NCBI RefSeq assembly: GCF_013364195.1
Contig: NZ_CP054918.1
Span: 7,677,001 to 7,741,000, forward strand
Source of the DNA: Streptomyces sp. NA04227
GTDB taxonomy: Bacteria; Actinomycetota; Actinomycetes; Streptomycetales; Streptomycetaceae
DNA: 64,000 nucleotides
Direction of reading: 5' to 3'
Positions 29,415-38,904 of the stretch are shown piece after piece. Each line of letters opens with the position of its first letter. Within the stretch, counting starts at the first letter, position 1. The position numbers and the translations under genes were made by a program. The notes below the pieces were generated by a model. That model was not told where the DNA came from. It worked only from the letters and a program-made list of their open reading frames with translations, and searched no databases.

Positions 29415-31411
29415 GTACCGCCGCCCCCGCCTCGGCGCCGCCCGCACCCGGCCCCTCGGGCACGTCCGCCGGTGACCGCGTACGGGCCCTGCTGCACCGG
29501 CGCGGTCCGGTCAAGCTCCTGCTGCTCGTCCTCGCCGCCGCCGTACTGCTGCCGCTGGCCCGGGCCACCTGGTCCGGCGCGGCCTGGCCCGAGGGACTGA
29601 CCGTCGACGTCTCCGGGCCGCTCGGCGACACCAGCGACTGGATCATCGACAACCGCGACCGGCACCCGCTCTTCACGTACTTCCTCGGCCATCTGAGCAA
29701 CGCCGTGGTGCTCTCGGCACGCGCCCTGTACCTGCTGCTCCTCGCGCTCGGCTGGACCGGCGTCACTGCCGGAGCCACCCTGCTCGTCTGGCGTCTGGCG
29801 GGGCTGCGGACCGCCGCGACCACGCTGGTCTTCTTCCTGGCCAGCGGCCTGCTCGGCATGTGGGTGCCGACCATGCAGACCCTCGCGCTCATGATCGTCG
29901 CGGTGTTCGCCTCGGTCGTGACCGGCGGTGTACTGGGTCTCGGCGCCGGACTCTCGGACCGGGTGTTCCGGCTGCTGCGGCCCGTACTCGACACCATGCA
30001 GGCGCTGCCCGCCTTCGCGTATCTGCTGCCGGTGGTGATGGTCTTCGGTATCGGCGTGCCCGCCGCGCTGCTCGCCACCGTGGTCTACGCGGCGCCGCCG
30101 ATGGCACGGCTGACCGCGCTCGGGCTGCGCCGCGCCGACCGCGGCGCCATGGAGGCCGCCGCCTCGCTCGGCGCGACCCGCACCCAGCTGCTGCTGACCG
30201 CCCGGCTCCCGCTGGCACGCAGGGAACTCCTGCTCGGCGTCAACCAGACGATCATGATGGCGCTGTCGATGGCCGTCATCGCCTCCATGATCGGCGCGGC
30301 TGGACTCGGCGACCGCGTCTACCAGGCCCTGGCCTCGGTCGACGTCGGCGGAGCCCTGGCCGCCGCCGTCCCGATCGTGATGCTCGCCGTGGTCATGGAC
30401 CGCACCACGGCCGCCGTGGGCCGACGGCTCGGCGCGGGCGCGCCCGCCACCGGCGCCCGCGCGCTGCGCGGTCGGTGGGCCTGGCCCGCCCTCGCGCTCC
30501 TCACGGCCGCCCTCGCCGCCCTCGGACGCCTGTCCGGCGACCCGGTGTGGCCCACCGACTGGACCGTGCCCTTCGCGCAACCCGTCAACGACGTCAAGGA
30601 GTGGATGGTCGACCACCTCTACTCCGGCGTCCCCGTCGTCGGCGGCACCGCCGACTGGTCGGCCCACTTCACCGACTGGGTGCTCAACCCGCTGCGCGAC
30701 GGCCTGACCGGCCTGCCCTGGTACGGCACCCTCTTCGTCGTCGCCGCACTCGCCTGGCTCATCGGCACCTGGCACACCGCCCTGACCGCCGTCCTCGCGA
30801 TGGCCGTGATCGGTGTCCTCGGCGTGTGGAAGCCCTCCATGAACACGCTCTCCCAGGTGATCGCCGCACTCGCTCTCACCCTGGTGATCGGCGTCGGCAT
30901 CGGCGTCCTCACCGCCGGGAGCAGACGGCTGGAGGCGCTCCTTCGGCCGGTGCTCGACGTCATGCAGACGATGCCCCAGTTCGTGTACCTGATCCCGGTG
31001 GTCGCCCTGTTCGCGGTCGGCCGCGCCCCGGCCGTCGCCGCGGCCGTGGTCTACGCGCTGCCCGCCGTCATCCGCATCACCGCCCAGGGGCTGCGCCAGG
31101 TCGACCCGGCCGCGGTGGAAGCCGCCCGCTCACTCGGCGCGACCCGCTGGCAGACGCTGCGCCAGGTCCAGCTGCCGCTGGCCCGGCCCGCCCTGCTGCT
31201 CGCCGTCAACCAGGGCGTGGTCCTGGTCCTCGCCGTGGTCGTCATCGGCGGCCTGGTCGGCGGCGGAGCGCTCGGCTACGACGTCGTCACCGGCCTGGCC
31301 ACCGGAGACCTGGCCCTCGGCCTGGTCGCGGGGATCGCCATCGTCTGCCTCGGCCTGATGCTCGACCGGGTCACCCAGCCCACCGAACGCCGCACGGGGA
31401 AGGGAGCCTGA
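29411..31411 (+). CDS. opuAB: Glycine betaine ABC transporter permease, two fused OpuAB-type domains
   Basis: This 666-residue protein contains two binding-protein-dependent permease domains in tandem. Each has an EAA loop (EAAASLGATRTQLLLTARLP near residue 255 and EAARSLGATRWQTLRQVQLP near 570) and about five or six membrane helices, with a D-W-I/MVDxx-type N-terminal segment repeated (DWIIDNRDRHPLFT, EWMVDHLYSGVPVV). Typical OpuAB/ProW is about 300 residues, so this is a fusion of two copies that could form the whole channel in one chain. ATG at 29411 overlaps the mini-ORF stop. It sits between the ATPase and binding-protein genes of one operon. Confidence 0.87.
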   Translation: MSTAAPASAPPAPGPSGTSAGDRVRALLHRRGPVKLLLLVLAAAVLLPLARATWSGAAWPEGLTVDVSGPLGDTSDWIIDNRDRHPLFTYFLGHLSNAVVLSARALYLLLLALGWTGVTAGATLLVWRLAGLRTAATTLVFFLASGLLGMWVPTMQTLALMIVAVFASVVTGGVLGLGAGLSDRVFRLLRPVLDTMQALPAFAYLLPVVMVFGIGVPAALLATVVYAAPPMARLTALGLRRADRGAMEAAASLGATRTQLLLTARLPLARRELLLGVNQTIMMALSMAVIASMIGAAGLGDRVYQALASVDVGGALAAAVPIVMLAVVMDRTTAAVGRRLGAGAPATGARALRGRWAWPALALLTAALAALGRLSGDPVWPTDWTVPFAQPVNDVKEWMVDHLYSGVPVVGGTADWSAHFTDWVLNPLRDGLTGLPWYGTLFVVAALAWLIGTWHTALTAVLAMAVIGVLGVWKPSMNTLSQVIAALALTLVIGVGIGVLTAGSRRLEALLRPVLDVMQTMPQFVYLIPVVALFAVGRAPAVAAAVVYALPAVIRITAQGLRQVDPAAVEAARSLGATRWQTLRQVQLPLARPALLLAVNQGVVLVLAVVVIGGLVGGGALGYDVVTGLATGDLALGLVAGIAIVCLGLMLDRVTQPTERRTGKGA

Positions 31412-31413
31412 CC

Positions 31414-32454
31414 ATGTCCCGTACCCGCGTGAAAACGCTCGCGAAAGCCCGCACGACAGCCCGCACGAAGGTCCGTGCGCACCGGGTGAAATTCGGCGCA
31501 CCGCTGCTCGCGGGCGTCACCCTGCTCGCCCTGTCCGGCTGCGGCAAGGCCGACATGACCAAGCAGGCCTCGCCCTTCGCCGCCGCGGAGGGCACCAAGT
31601 CGGTCACCCTGTCCGTACAGACCTGGGTGGGTGCCCAGGCCAACGTCGCGGTGGCCAAGCACATCCTCGAGGACAAGCTCGGCTACCGCGTCGACACCGT
31701 CCAGGTCGACGAGATCCCCGCCTGGGACGCCCTGAGCCAGGGCCGCGTCGACGCGATCCTGGAGGACTGGGGGCACCCCGAGCAGGAGGCCCGCTACGTC
31801 AAGGACAAGAAGACGATCACGGCGGGCGGTGACCTCGGGGTCACCGGCCACATCGGCTGGTACGTGCCCAAGTACTGGGCCGACAAGCACCCCGAGGTGA
31901 CCCACTGGAAGAACCTCAACAAGTTCGCCGACCAGCTGCGTACGCCGGAGAGCGGTGACAAGGGCCAGCTCATGGACGGTTCGCCGTCCTACGTCACCAA
32001 CGACAAGGCACTGGTGAAGAACCTCGGCCTGGACTACGAGGTCGTCTTCGCGGGCTCCGAGGCGGCGCAGATCACCCAGATCCAGCAGTTCGCCAAGGAG
32101 AAGAAGCCCTTCCTCACCTACTGGTACGAGCCGCAGTGGCTGTTCAACCAGGTCCCGATGGTCGAGGTCGAGCTCCCGAAGTACACCGACGCCTGCGGGG
32201 AGAAGGGCGCCGAGGACCCCACGACCGTGGACTGCGCCTATCCGCACACACCACTGCAGAAGTTCCTCAACACCGAGTTCGCCGAGAGCGGTGAGCCCGC
32301 CGCGCGGTTCCTGAAGTCCTTCAAGTGGACCAAGGAGGACCAGAACGAGGTGTCCGAGATGATCGCCTCCGAGGGCCTGTCGGCCGACGAGGCCGCCGAG
32401 CGCTGGGCCGAGCGGAACCCGCAGGTGTGGAAGCGCTGGCTGCCCCGGAAATGA
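31414..32454 (+). CDS. opuAC: Glycine betaine/choline-binding lipoprotein (OpuAC type)
   Basis: This 346-residue lipoprotein has a lipobox LALSGC (Cys43) after an unusually long basic N-region. The mature part contains the aromatic residues used for quaternary-ammonium binding in OpuAC/ProX proteins (LSVQTWVGAQAN, LEDWGHP, GHIGWYVPKYW, FLTYWYEPQWLFN). It is expected to present glycine betaine, or a related compound such as choline or proline betaine, to the fused permease. ATG at 31414 is preceded by AAGGGAG and starts 2 bases after the permease stop. A 41-base near-perfect palindrome ends the operon. Confidence 0.87.
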   Translation: MSRTRVKTLAKARTTARTKVRAHRVKFGAPLLAGVTLLALSGCGKADMTKQASPFAAAEGTKSVTLSVQTWVGAQANVAVAKHILEDKLGYRVDTVQVDEIPAWDALSQGRVDAILEDWGHPEQEARYVKDKKTITAGGDLGVTGHIGWYVPKYWADKHPEVTHWKNLNKFADQLRTPESGDKGQLMDGSPSYVTNDKALVKNLGLDYEVVFAGSEAAQITQIQQFAKEKKPFLTYWYEPQWLFNQVPMVEVELPKYTDACGEKGAEDPTTVDCAYPHTPLQKFLNTEFAESGEPAARFLKSFKWTKEDQNEVSEMIASEGLSADEAAERWAERNPQVWKRWLPRK

Positions 32455-32460
32455 GCGGCA

Positions 32461-32501
32461 CCCGCCGGGACTGTTGAGCATTGCTCAGCAGTCCCGGCGG
32501 G
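32461..32501 (+). terminator. Near-perfect 41-base palindromic terminator after opuAC
   Basis: Left arm 32461-32480 starts CCCGCCGGGACTG; right arm 32482-32501 ends CAGTCCCGGCGGG. Nineteen Watson-Crick pairs and one G-T pair are possible. It follows the betaine operon by 6 bases. Confidence 0.85.
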
Positions 32502-32568
32502 CGGCGGAGCGCAGGTACGGGCACACTCGGTGGGTGAGGCTCCGACCTGCGACCGGGAGGCCAGTGCT

Positions 32569-34353
32569 GTGAACGGCGACGGCCGCGAGCGGGGGCTGAT
32601 CAGACGTCTCGTCGGTCAGACCCCCTGGGCCGTCACGGGCGCCGTACGACGGCGTCTGCACGGACGCCGGATGCGCCGGTCCGAACAGTTCACCACCCTG
32701 GGCCGACTCGCCTGGCTGAACGAGGCCAGCACCAGGATCGGCACCCAGCTGGACCTCTACCGCACCTCGCAGGAGCTCGCCCAGTTCACCGTGCCCCGGT
32801 TCGCCGACGGCACCACGGTCGACCTCCTGGAGGCGGTGCTCCAGGGCGAGGAGGTCGACCGCACACCGGGCCTGAAGGCACCGCGCACCCGCGCCATGGC
32901 GGTCGCCGCCACCGACGCGCTCAGCGCGCTCCGCGCCACCCCGGTCGGCCAGATCAACGAGATCCCCAAAGAGGCCCTGGGCACCCTCATGAACACGCGC
33001 GTCCTCAAGGAACGCAGGACCGCGCTGCTCACCCACATGAAACGCCCGGACTTCAACCGCGTCGTCTACACCGACAAGGGCGCCCAGACCATGTACGGCC
33101 TCGGCGTGCACAGCTACATGGGTGTGCCCCTGATCGCCCGGGGCGTACTGCTCGGCACCATGGAGTTCGTCCGGGCCGGGGACAGCCCGCCCTTCACCGC
33201 GACCGACCGCGCCGTGGCCGAGCAACTCGCCTCCAGGGCAGCGGTGTTCATCGACAACGCCCGCCTGTACGGACGCGAGCGCGAACACGTCGTGACCCTC
33301 CAGCGCAGCCTGCTGCCCCGGGCCACACCGCACACCCCGGGCCTGAGGGTCCACGCCGACTACGCGCCCGCGGTCGACGCGCGCGGGGTCGGCGGCGACT
33401 GGTACGACGTGATGGAACTGCCGGGCGGACGTACCGCCCTGATGGTCGGCGACGTCATGGGCCACGGTCTGCCCGCCGCGGCCACCATGGGCCGCCTGCG
33501 TGCCGTCGCCCGCACCCTGATGACCCTCGACATGGCCCCCGACCGGGTGCTCGCCCGCCTCGACCTGGCCACCCGCGACCTGGAGGACGACCAGGTCGCC
33601 ACCTGCCTGTGCGCGGTCTACGACCCCGCCGACGCCAGCTACACCCTGGCCAGCGCGGGCCACCCACCGCCGCTGCTCGTCGACAACACCGGCGCCGCCT
33701 CCTTCGTGGACGTCCCCGTCGGAGCCCCGCTCGGCGCCGGTGTCATCCCGTACGACTGCGTGCCGCTGAAGGAGACCCGGGGCGCCCGGCTCGTTCTGTA
33801 CACCGACGGGCTGATCAAGACCAGGACGGACGACGTGGACGTCCAGCTCGACCGCCTGCGCCGGGCGGCGTCCGAACTGAGCCCGCAGAGCCTGGACGAG
33901 GGCGGCCTGCTCACCTCCCCCCTCGGCGACGACTCCCGCTTCGACGAGGCGGTCCTTCTGGTCGCCACGGACGCCCCGGGACGTGACCTGCGCGTCTGGG
34001 AGCTGCCGCAGGAGGGGGTGGCCGCGTCCAACGCCCGCAAGTACGTGACCGGCCAGCTCGCCGACTGGGGGCTGGCCGAGTTCGGCGAGATCACCGAACT
34101 CGTCGTGAGCGAACTGGTCGGCAACGCACTCCGCTACGGCAACGGCCCCGGCCAGCTCCGCCTGCTGCGCGGCGAGCGCCTCGTGGTGGAGGTCTCGGAC
34201 ACCGGTCCCGACCTGCCGCAGATCCAGCACGTCGACGTCAGCGACGAGGGCGGACGCGGGCTCCAGTTGATCAATATGATGTGCCGGCGGTGGGGGTCGT
34301 GCCGGACACCGGGCGGGAAGGTGGTGTGGGCGGAGCAGGACGTGGCGCCGTAA
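32569..34353 (+). CDS. GAF-SpoIIE-HATPase serine phosphatase/anti-sigma regulator
   Basis: This 594-residue protein has a GAF-like sensor region (about residues 35-250), a PP2C-type SpoIIE phosphatase domain (GGDWYDVMELPGG, VGDVMGHGLPAAATMGRL, LVLYTDGLIKTR) with metal-binding Asp residues, and a C-terminal HATPase_c_2 domain (VVSELVGNALRYGNG, SDTGPDLP). This architecture is abundant in Streptomyces, where such proteins dephosphorylate anti-sigma-factor antagonists and act as anti-sigma kinases. GTG at 32569 has GGGAGG about 9 bases upstream; the GTG at 32530 does not. The partner sigma factor is not visible nearby. Confidence 0.87.
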   Translation: MNGDGRERGLIRRLVGQTPWAVTGAVRRRLHGRRMRRSEQFTTLGRLAWLNEASTRIGTQLDLYRTSQELAQFTVPRFADGTTVDLLEAVLQGEEVDRTPGLKAPRTRAMAVAATDALSALRATPVGQINEIPKEALGTLMNTRVLKERRTALLTHMKRPDFNRVVYTDKGAQTMYGLGVHSYMGVPLIARGVLLGTMEFVRAGDSPPFTATDRAVAEQLASRAAVFIDNARLYGREREHVVTLQRSLLPRATPHTPGLRVHADYAPAVDARGVGGDWYDVMELPGGRTALMVGDVMGHGLPAAATMGRLRAVARTLMTLDMAPDRVLARLDLATRDLEDDQVATCLCAVYDPADASYTLASAGHPPPLLVDNTGAASFVDVPVGAPLGAGVIPYDCVPLKETRGARLVLYTDGLIKTRTDDVDVQLDRLRRAASELSPQSLDEGGLLTSPLGDDSRFDEAVLLVATDAPGRDLRVWELPQEGVAASNARKYVTGQLADWGLAEFGEITELVVSELVGNALRYGNGPGQLRLLRGERLVVEVSDTGPDLPQIQHVDVSDEGGRGLQLINMMCRRWGSCRTPGGKVVWAEQDVAP

Positions 34354-34443
34354 GGCCCCGCCGGGGAGTGGAACGGCGCCCGAACGCCGGGCGAGCGGGA
34401 CGGGACAGCCGACTCGGCCGACGCCCGCCCCGCCCCCACTACG

Positions 34444-35460
34444 TCATCCCTTCGACTTCAACTCCCGCAGGTACTTCCCGAACTTCTCCAGACCGTCGAT
34501 GTTGCGCGGCCCGCTGATCCCCTCGTTGTAGTTGAGGACGAAGAAGTTGTTCTTCTTCACGGCGGGCAGTTCCCGGGTCTTGGGGGACTTCTTCAGGAAC
34601 GCGATCTTCTCGCGGGCGGGCTGGTCGCCGTAGTCGAGGATGACGACGACCTCGGGCTCGGCCTCGGTGACGGCCTCCCACCCGACCTGGGTCCAGCGCT
34701 GGTCGAGCTGGTCGAAGATGTTGCGGCCGCCCGCGCTCTTGATGATGTCGTTGGGCGGTACCTGGCTGCCCGCGGTGAACGGCTGATCGGTGCCCGAGTC
34801 GTACAGGAACACCGGGACCCGCTCGCCCTTGGGGGACTTCGCCTCGACGGCCGAGACACGCTTCTTGAGACCGGCCACGACCTCGGTGGCCTTCTTCTCG
34901 ACGCGGAAGATCTTGCCGAGCCGTTCCAGGTCCGAGTACAGGGCCTTGAACGGGGTCATCCGCTGGGGGTGACCGGGGTAGTTGAAGCAGCTCTCGGTGT
35001 GCATGAAGCTCTGGACGCCGAGCTTGTCCAGGATCTTCGGGGTGATGCCGCGCTGGTCGCTGAACCCGGAGTTCCAGCCCGCCACGACGAAGTCCGACTT
35101 CGCCTGGACGACGAGTTCCTTGTTGAGGAGGTCGTCGCTGAGCATCTTGACCTTGGCGTACTCCGAGGCCCAAGGCGACTCGCTCACCGGCGGGTTGGCG
35201 GGCGGCATCACATAGCCGTGCACGTGCTTCGTCAGACCGAGGCTGAACAGCTTGTCCGCGCTGCCGCCCTCGTAGGCGACCGCGCGCTGCGGCACCTTGT
35301 ACTTCACGGACTCCCCGCAGCGCTGCACGGTGACCTTGTCGGAGGCCTTGTCGTCCGAGTCGACCTCGGCGCCGCAACCGGCGAGCAGGACCGTCGTCGC
35401 GAGGGCCGTACCGACAGCGGCATAGGAGCGCGGAGAGCGGCGGAATCGGGTTCTGGACAT
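34444..35460 (-). CDS. Periplasmic-binding-type lipoprotein, iron/metallophore class (FecB-like)
   Basis: This 338-residue lipoprotein has a lipobox VLLAGC (Cys29) and a class III substrate-binding fold characteristic of siderophore/cobalamin receptors (RAVAYEGGSADKLFSLGL, VVAGWNSGF, ILDKLGVQSFMHTES, IIKSAGGRNIFDQL, VVVILDYGD). It belongs to the FecCD/FecE-type transporter encoded just upstream on the same strand. The ligand is probably a small metallophore or metal complex. ATG at 35460 (MSRTRF) is preferred over the TTG/other starts upstream. It is the last gene of the Zur-like-controlled operon, separated by 96 bases from the ATPase. Confidence 0.82.
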   Translation of the reverse strand: MSRTRFRRSPRSYAAVGTALATTVLLAGCGAEVDSDDKASDKVTVQRCGESVKYKVPQRAVAYEGGSADKLFSLGLTKHVHGYVMPPANPPVSESPWASEYAKVKMLSDDLLNKELVVQAKSDFVVAGWNSGFSDQRGITPKILDKLGVQSFMHTESCFNYPGHPQRMTPFKALYSDLERLGKIFRVEKKATEVVAGLKKRVSAVEAKSPKGERVPVFLYDSGTDQPFTAGSQVPPNDIIKSAGGRNIFDQLDQRWTQVGWEAVTEAEPEVVVILDYGDQPAREKIAFLKKSPKTRELPAVKKNNFFVLNYNEGISGPRNIDGLEKFGKYLRELKSKG

Positions 35461-35556
35461 GGGGTGTTGGTGCCTTTCACGGGGAAGCGGTGAGCGAGTC
35501 ACGGCAAAGGGGCGAGGGAGCCGGAGGGAAGTTCTGAGCAGAGTTCGGAGGAGAGT

Positions 35557-36330
35557 TCAGAGGGAAGAGGTGAGCGAGTAGAGGAGCTGCGGGGCGCCCG
35601 ACAGCGGGTGGGGGACGATGCTGGCCTTGACGCCGAAGATCTCGTTGACGAGTTCGGTGGTCAGCACCTCGTCGGGGGTGCCGGTGGTCACCAGGCGCCC
35701 CCCGGACAGCACGCCGAGGCGGTCGCAGGCGGCCGCCGCGAGGTTGAGGTCGTGCAGGACGACCAGGACCGTGGGGCCCGCGCCGCGCAGCAGCGAGAGC
35801 AGTTCGACCTGGTGGCGGATGTCCAGATGATTGGTCGGTTCGTCGAGTACCAGGATCCGCGGTTCCTGCACCAACGCCCGGGCCAGGAGCACCCGTTGGC
35901 GCTCACCGCCGGAGAGGGTGAGGATGCCGCGGCGGGCCAGGTGGGTGATGTCGAGCCGGTCCATGGCCCCTGCGCACAGCTCCCGTTCGCGGCGACCGAG
36001 CGCCTGGTTGCCCCGCAGATGAGGGGCGCGCCCCAGGGCGACGACCTCCTCGACCGTGAAGTCGAGGTCCACCGAGCCGTCCTGGGTCATCGCGGCGACG
36101 AGCTGCGCGCTACGGCGTATCGGCAGTCGGGACAGGTCGTCCTCGCCCACCCGGACGGTGCCCGCACTGGGGCGCAGCGCCCGGTACACACAGCGCAGCG
36201 CGGTGGACTTGCCACTGCCGTTGGGGCCCACGAGTCCGACCACCTGGCCGTCGGGGACGTCCAGCGACAGGTCGTGCACCAGGCTCTTGCCGTCGGCGAC
36301 CACGGAGAGGTTTTCCAGCTTGAGATCCAT
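35557..36330 (-). CDS. Siderophore-type ABC transporter ATPase (FecE/FhuC-like)
   Basis: This 257-residue ATPase has Walker A (GPNGSGKST), Q loop (AAMTQDGSVDLDFTV), ABC signature (LTLSGGERQRVLLARALV), Walker B with NHLD (ILVLDEPTNHLD) and switch His (LVVLHDLN), the standard FecE/FhuC/BtuD set. ATG at 36330 lies one base after the permease stop, so the two are translationally coupled; an in-frame start at 36351 would overlap the permease. It energises the FecCD permease and works with the FecB-type lipoprotein downstream. Confidence 0.88.
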   Translation of the reverse strand: MDLKLENLSVVADGKSLVHDLSLDVPDGQVVGLVGPNGSGKSTALRCVYRALRPSAGTVRVGEDDLSRLPIRRSAQLVAAMTQDGSVDLDFTVEEVVALGRAPHLRGNQALGRRERELCAGAMDRLDITHLARRGILTLSGGERQRVLLARALVQEPRILVLDEPTNHLDIRHQVELLSLLRGAGPTVLVVLHDLNLAAAACDRLGVLSGGRLVTTGTPDEVLTTELVNEIFGVKASIVPHPLSGAPQLLYSLTSSL

Positions 36331-36331
36331 C

Positions 36332-37504
36332 TCAACGGCCCCCGAACACATAGCCTTTGCGGCGCATCAGGCCGATGAACACGGGCACGCCCACCAGCGC
36401 GGTGATGACGCCGAGCGGAAGTTCGCGGGGCGCCACCAGGATCCGGGAGAGCAGATCCACCCAGACCATGAAGACGGCGCCGACGAGCGGGGCCACGGCG
36501 AGTACCCGGGCGTGCGTAGCCCCGACGACCATGCGCACCAGGTGCGGCATGACAAGGCCGACGAAGCTGATGGCGCCGCTGACGGCGACCATGACACCGG
36601 TCATCAGGGAGACGAGTACGAGCAGCGCCCTGCGGTGCCGGTCGGGGTCGATGCCGAGGCTCGCGGCTGTCTCGTCCCCGAGGGCCATGACGTCCAGCGC
36701 CCGGGAGCAGCGGTACAGGACGGCCAGGCCGAGCAGTACGGACACGGCCACGACCGGCAGTTGACCCCAGGTCGCGGCGCCGAAGCTGCCCATCGTCCAG
36801 TACAGGACCATGCTGGTCGCCTCGCTGTCCGGGGCGAAGTAGATGATCACGCTCATCACGGCCTGGAAGCCCAGCGACATGGCCACGCCGGTCAGGACCA
36901 GACGCAACGGGGACAGCGCGCCCCGGGTGACCGAGGCGACGTACACCAGGAAGGCGGCGATGACCGCGCCGAGGAAGGCGCCCGTGGCGACGGCGTAGAC
37001 GCCGAGCGCCGCGAGGGAGCCGGTGACCGTGACTCCCACCGCGCCCACGGACGCGCCCGAGGAGACCCCGAGGACGAACGGGTCGGCGAGCGCGTTGCGC
37101 ACCATGGCCTGGATGGCGACGCCGACCGCGCTCAGCCCGGCCCCCACCAGCGCGGCGAGCACCACACGCGGCGCCCGGATCTGCCAGATGATCTGATACG
37201 TCGTCACCTCGTCCGCGTCGATGTGCCCGCCGGTGAGCGCCGCCCAGAGATAACGGGCGGTGTCCGCGGGGCCGATCACCGCCGAGCCCAGACCGATGGC
37301 GACGACCACCGAGAGCAGCAGGACGACGAGGAGCACGGCGCAGGCCGTCACCAGCGCCATGGGGGAGTCGAGAGGCTTTCTCGGTTCCGGTTGGGCGCCG
37401 GAGGGTGGATCCGCTGTCTTGGCGGCGTCCGCGGTACCGGCTTCCGCGGTGCGTGAGGCCTCCGCGGTGCGGACGGTGCGCCTGGACAGGGCGGGCGGGG
37501 ACAT
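36332..37504 (-). CDS. FecCD-family permease, siderophore/metallophore transporter
   Basis: This 390-residue protein has about ten transmembrane helices after a polar Ala/Glu-rich N-terminus, with FecCD landmarks (RAPRVVLAALVGAGLSAVGV, NALADPFVLGVSSGASVG, LYWTMGSFGAATW, SFVGLVMPHLVRM, ELPLGVITALVGVPVFIGLM). It forms the membrane channel as a homodimer. ATG at 37504 has GGAAAGG 9 bases upstream; the frame continues far upstream but is unsupported there. It is followed by the ATPase and preceded by the MFS exporter gene on the same strand. Confidence 0.88.
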   Translation of the reverse strand: MSPPALSRRTVRTAEASRTAEAGTADAAKTADPPSGAQPEPRKPLDSPMALVTACAVLLVVLLLSVVVAIGLGSAVIGPADTARYLWAALTGGHIDADEVTTYQIIWQIRAPRVVLAALVGAGLSAVGVAIQAMVRNALADPFVLGVSSGASVGAVGVTVTGSLAALGVYAVATGAFLGAVIAAFLVYVASVTRGALSPLRLVLTGVAMSLGFQAVMSVIIYFAPDSEATSMVLYWTMGSFGAATWGQLPVVAVSVLLGLAVLYRCSRALDVMALGDETAASLGIDPDRHRRALLVLVSLMTGVMVAVSGAISFVGLVMPHLVRMVVGATHARVLAVAPLVGAVFMVWVDLLSRILVAPRELPLGVITALVGVPVFIGLMRRKGYVFGGR

Positions 37505-37614
37505 GGGGTCGGCCTTTCCGTATGAGTGCCGAAATCCGTTGCTGGACAGGGGAGTTGGGGCCGCCCGTCGGTGCGGGACGGACGGGACGGGGGGCCGTGC
37601 GGGGAGGGAAGCCG

Positions 37615-38904
37615 TTATGCGGCGGAGGCGTCGGCGTCCGGCCGGTCGGCGCTCTCCGCCGGGGGCGCCGAGCGCGCGACGAGGACCGAGGCCCCGAGCG
37701 CCAGGACGACCAGCGCCCCGAACACCAGCGCCGTACCCGGGTATCCGGCGAGGCCGAGGCCCGCACCGCCGAGGGCGGCGCCGAGGAAGACCCCGAGACT
37801 CATACCGGCCGAGTTGATGCTCAGCGCCGAGCCGCGCAGGGTGTCGCACCGGCGGACGATCAGGCTCACCACACACGCGGCCACGACGGCGTGGCTCGCC
37901 GCGTGCAGCGAGGTCAGCGCCAGGGCGAGCGGCAGCCAGTGCGTGAAGAAGAAGCCCACCACCGAGGCCAGTGCCGCCAACAGGCCGATGAACAGGAGCC
38001 GTTCGGTGGCGATACGGGGCTGCGCCGCGTTGGTGAGCCGACCCGTGAGGAGGTTGCTGACGAAGAACGAGGCGCCGCTGAGCGTCCAGACGAAGGCGAA
38101 CAGCGCCGGATCGAGGTCGAAACGCTCGTCGTAGAAGGCCGCCAGATAGGCCAGGTACCCCATGAACACGGCGGTACGCAGCATCGCGATCAGCAGCAGC
38201 GGCACCACACCCGGCACCTTGCCAAGGGCCTTGAACGAGGCGAGATAGCCGAGGCGTTGAGCCTGTGCGGCGGTGTCGTCGTCCCGGTCGCGGCCGCGTG
38301 CCACGAACAGGACGGCGAGCAGCACACAGATCCCGGTGACCGCGACCAGGTCGCCCTCCCAGCCCCAGAACAGCGCGGGCAGCGCGACCACCGGCGCCGC
38401 CAGCATGGCCGTCATGGACTGCGTCGCGGTGACCAGGGTCGCCGCCCGGCCCGCCGCCTTGCCGCTGCCGAACCGGTCGGCGGCCGCCGCGGTGAGCGCC
38501 GGGTTGAGCACCGAGGTACTGGCGCCGACGAGCAGGCAGAACACGGCGAGCAGGACGAAGTCGCCGCTCGCGCCCAGTGCCGCGGAGGCGCCGAGCGCGA
38601 GCAGACCTCCGGCCGCCGCCCACTCCCGGGGCACCCGGTCGATCAGCGGAGCGAGCGCGGTGCCCACGAGCAGCGCCGAGAGTCCGCCGAGTCCGCGCAG
38701 TCCGCCCATCGCGGCGACACTGCTCCCGGCCTCGTCGGCGATCGGTACCAGATACGTACTGAAGATCGTGAACGGCAGCAGACTCACCGCCGAGGCCACC
38801 AGCACCGGCCCGAGGGCGCGCGCCATCTTCAGATCGCCGGGCAGCGCCTCGTCGGCGGCGTTCTCGGGGTCGTCCGTACGAGGCCGGTCGGCGTCGACGC
38901 TCAC
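37615..38904 (-). CDS. MFS transporter, probable small-molecule exporter
   Basis: This 429-residue protein has about 12 hydrophobic segments (starting GPVLVASAVSLLPFTIFSTY) and MFS-type loop arginines (PLIDRVPREW). It is encoded between the metallophore-type importer and a DUF364-type protein, with its GTG overlapping the stop of the latter by 4 bases. In many metallophore clusters an MFS pump exports the newly made chelator (for example SbnD or CntE), which I infer here. The substrate is unproven; it could also be a metal or amino-acid exporter. Confidence 0.8.
   Translation of the reverse strand: MSVDADRPRTDDPENAADEALPGDLKMARALGPVLVASAVSLLPFTIFSTYLVPIADEAGSSVAAMGGLRGLGGLSALLVGTALAPLIDRVPREWAAAGGLLALGASAALGASGDFVLLAVFCLLVGASTSVLNPALTAAAADRFGSGKAAGRAATLVTATQSMTAMLAAPVVALPALFWGWEGDLVAVTGICVLLAVLFVARGRDRDDDTAAQAQRLGYLASFKALGKVPGVVPLLLIAMLRTAVFMGYLAYLAAFYDERFDLDPALFAFVWTLSGASFFVSNLLTGRLTNAAQPRIATERLLFIGLLAALASVVGFFFTHWLPLALALTSLHAASHAVVAACVVSLIVRRCDTLRGSALSINSAGMSLGVFLGAALGGAGLGLAGYPGTALVFGALVVLALGASVLVARSAPPAESADRPDADASAA

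Noticed and set aside
34377..34393. Small hairpin CGCCCG...CGGGCG between the SpoIIE and FecB genes
   Set aside because: The stem is only about 6 bp in very GC-rich DNA, so it is weak as a terminator and is not listed.
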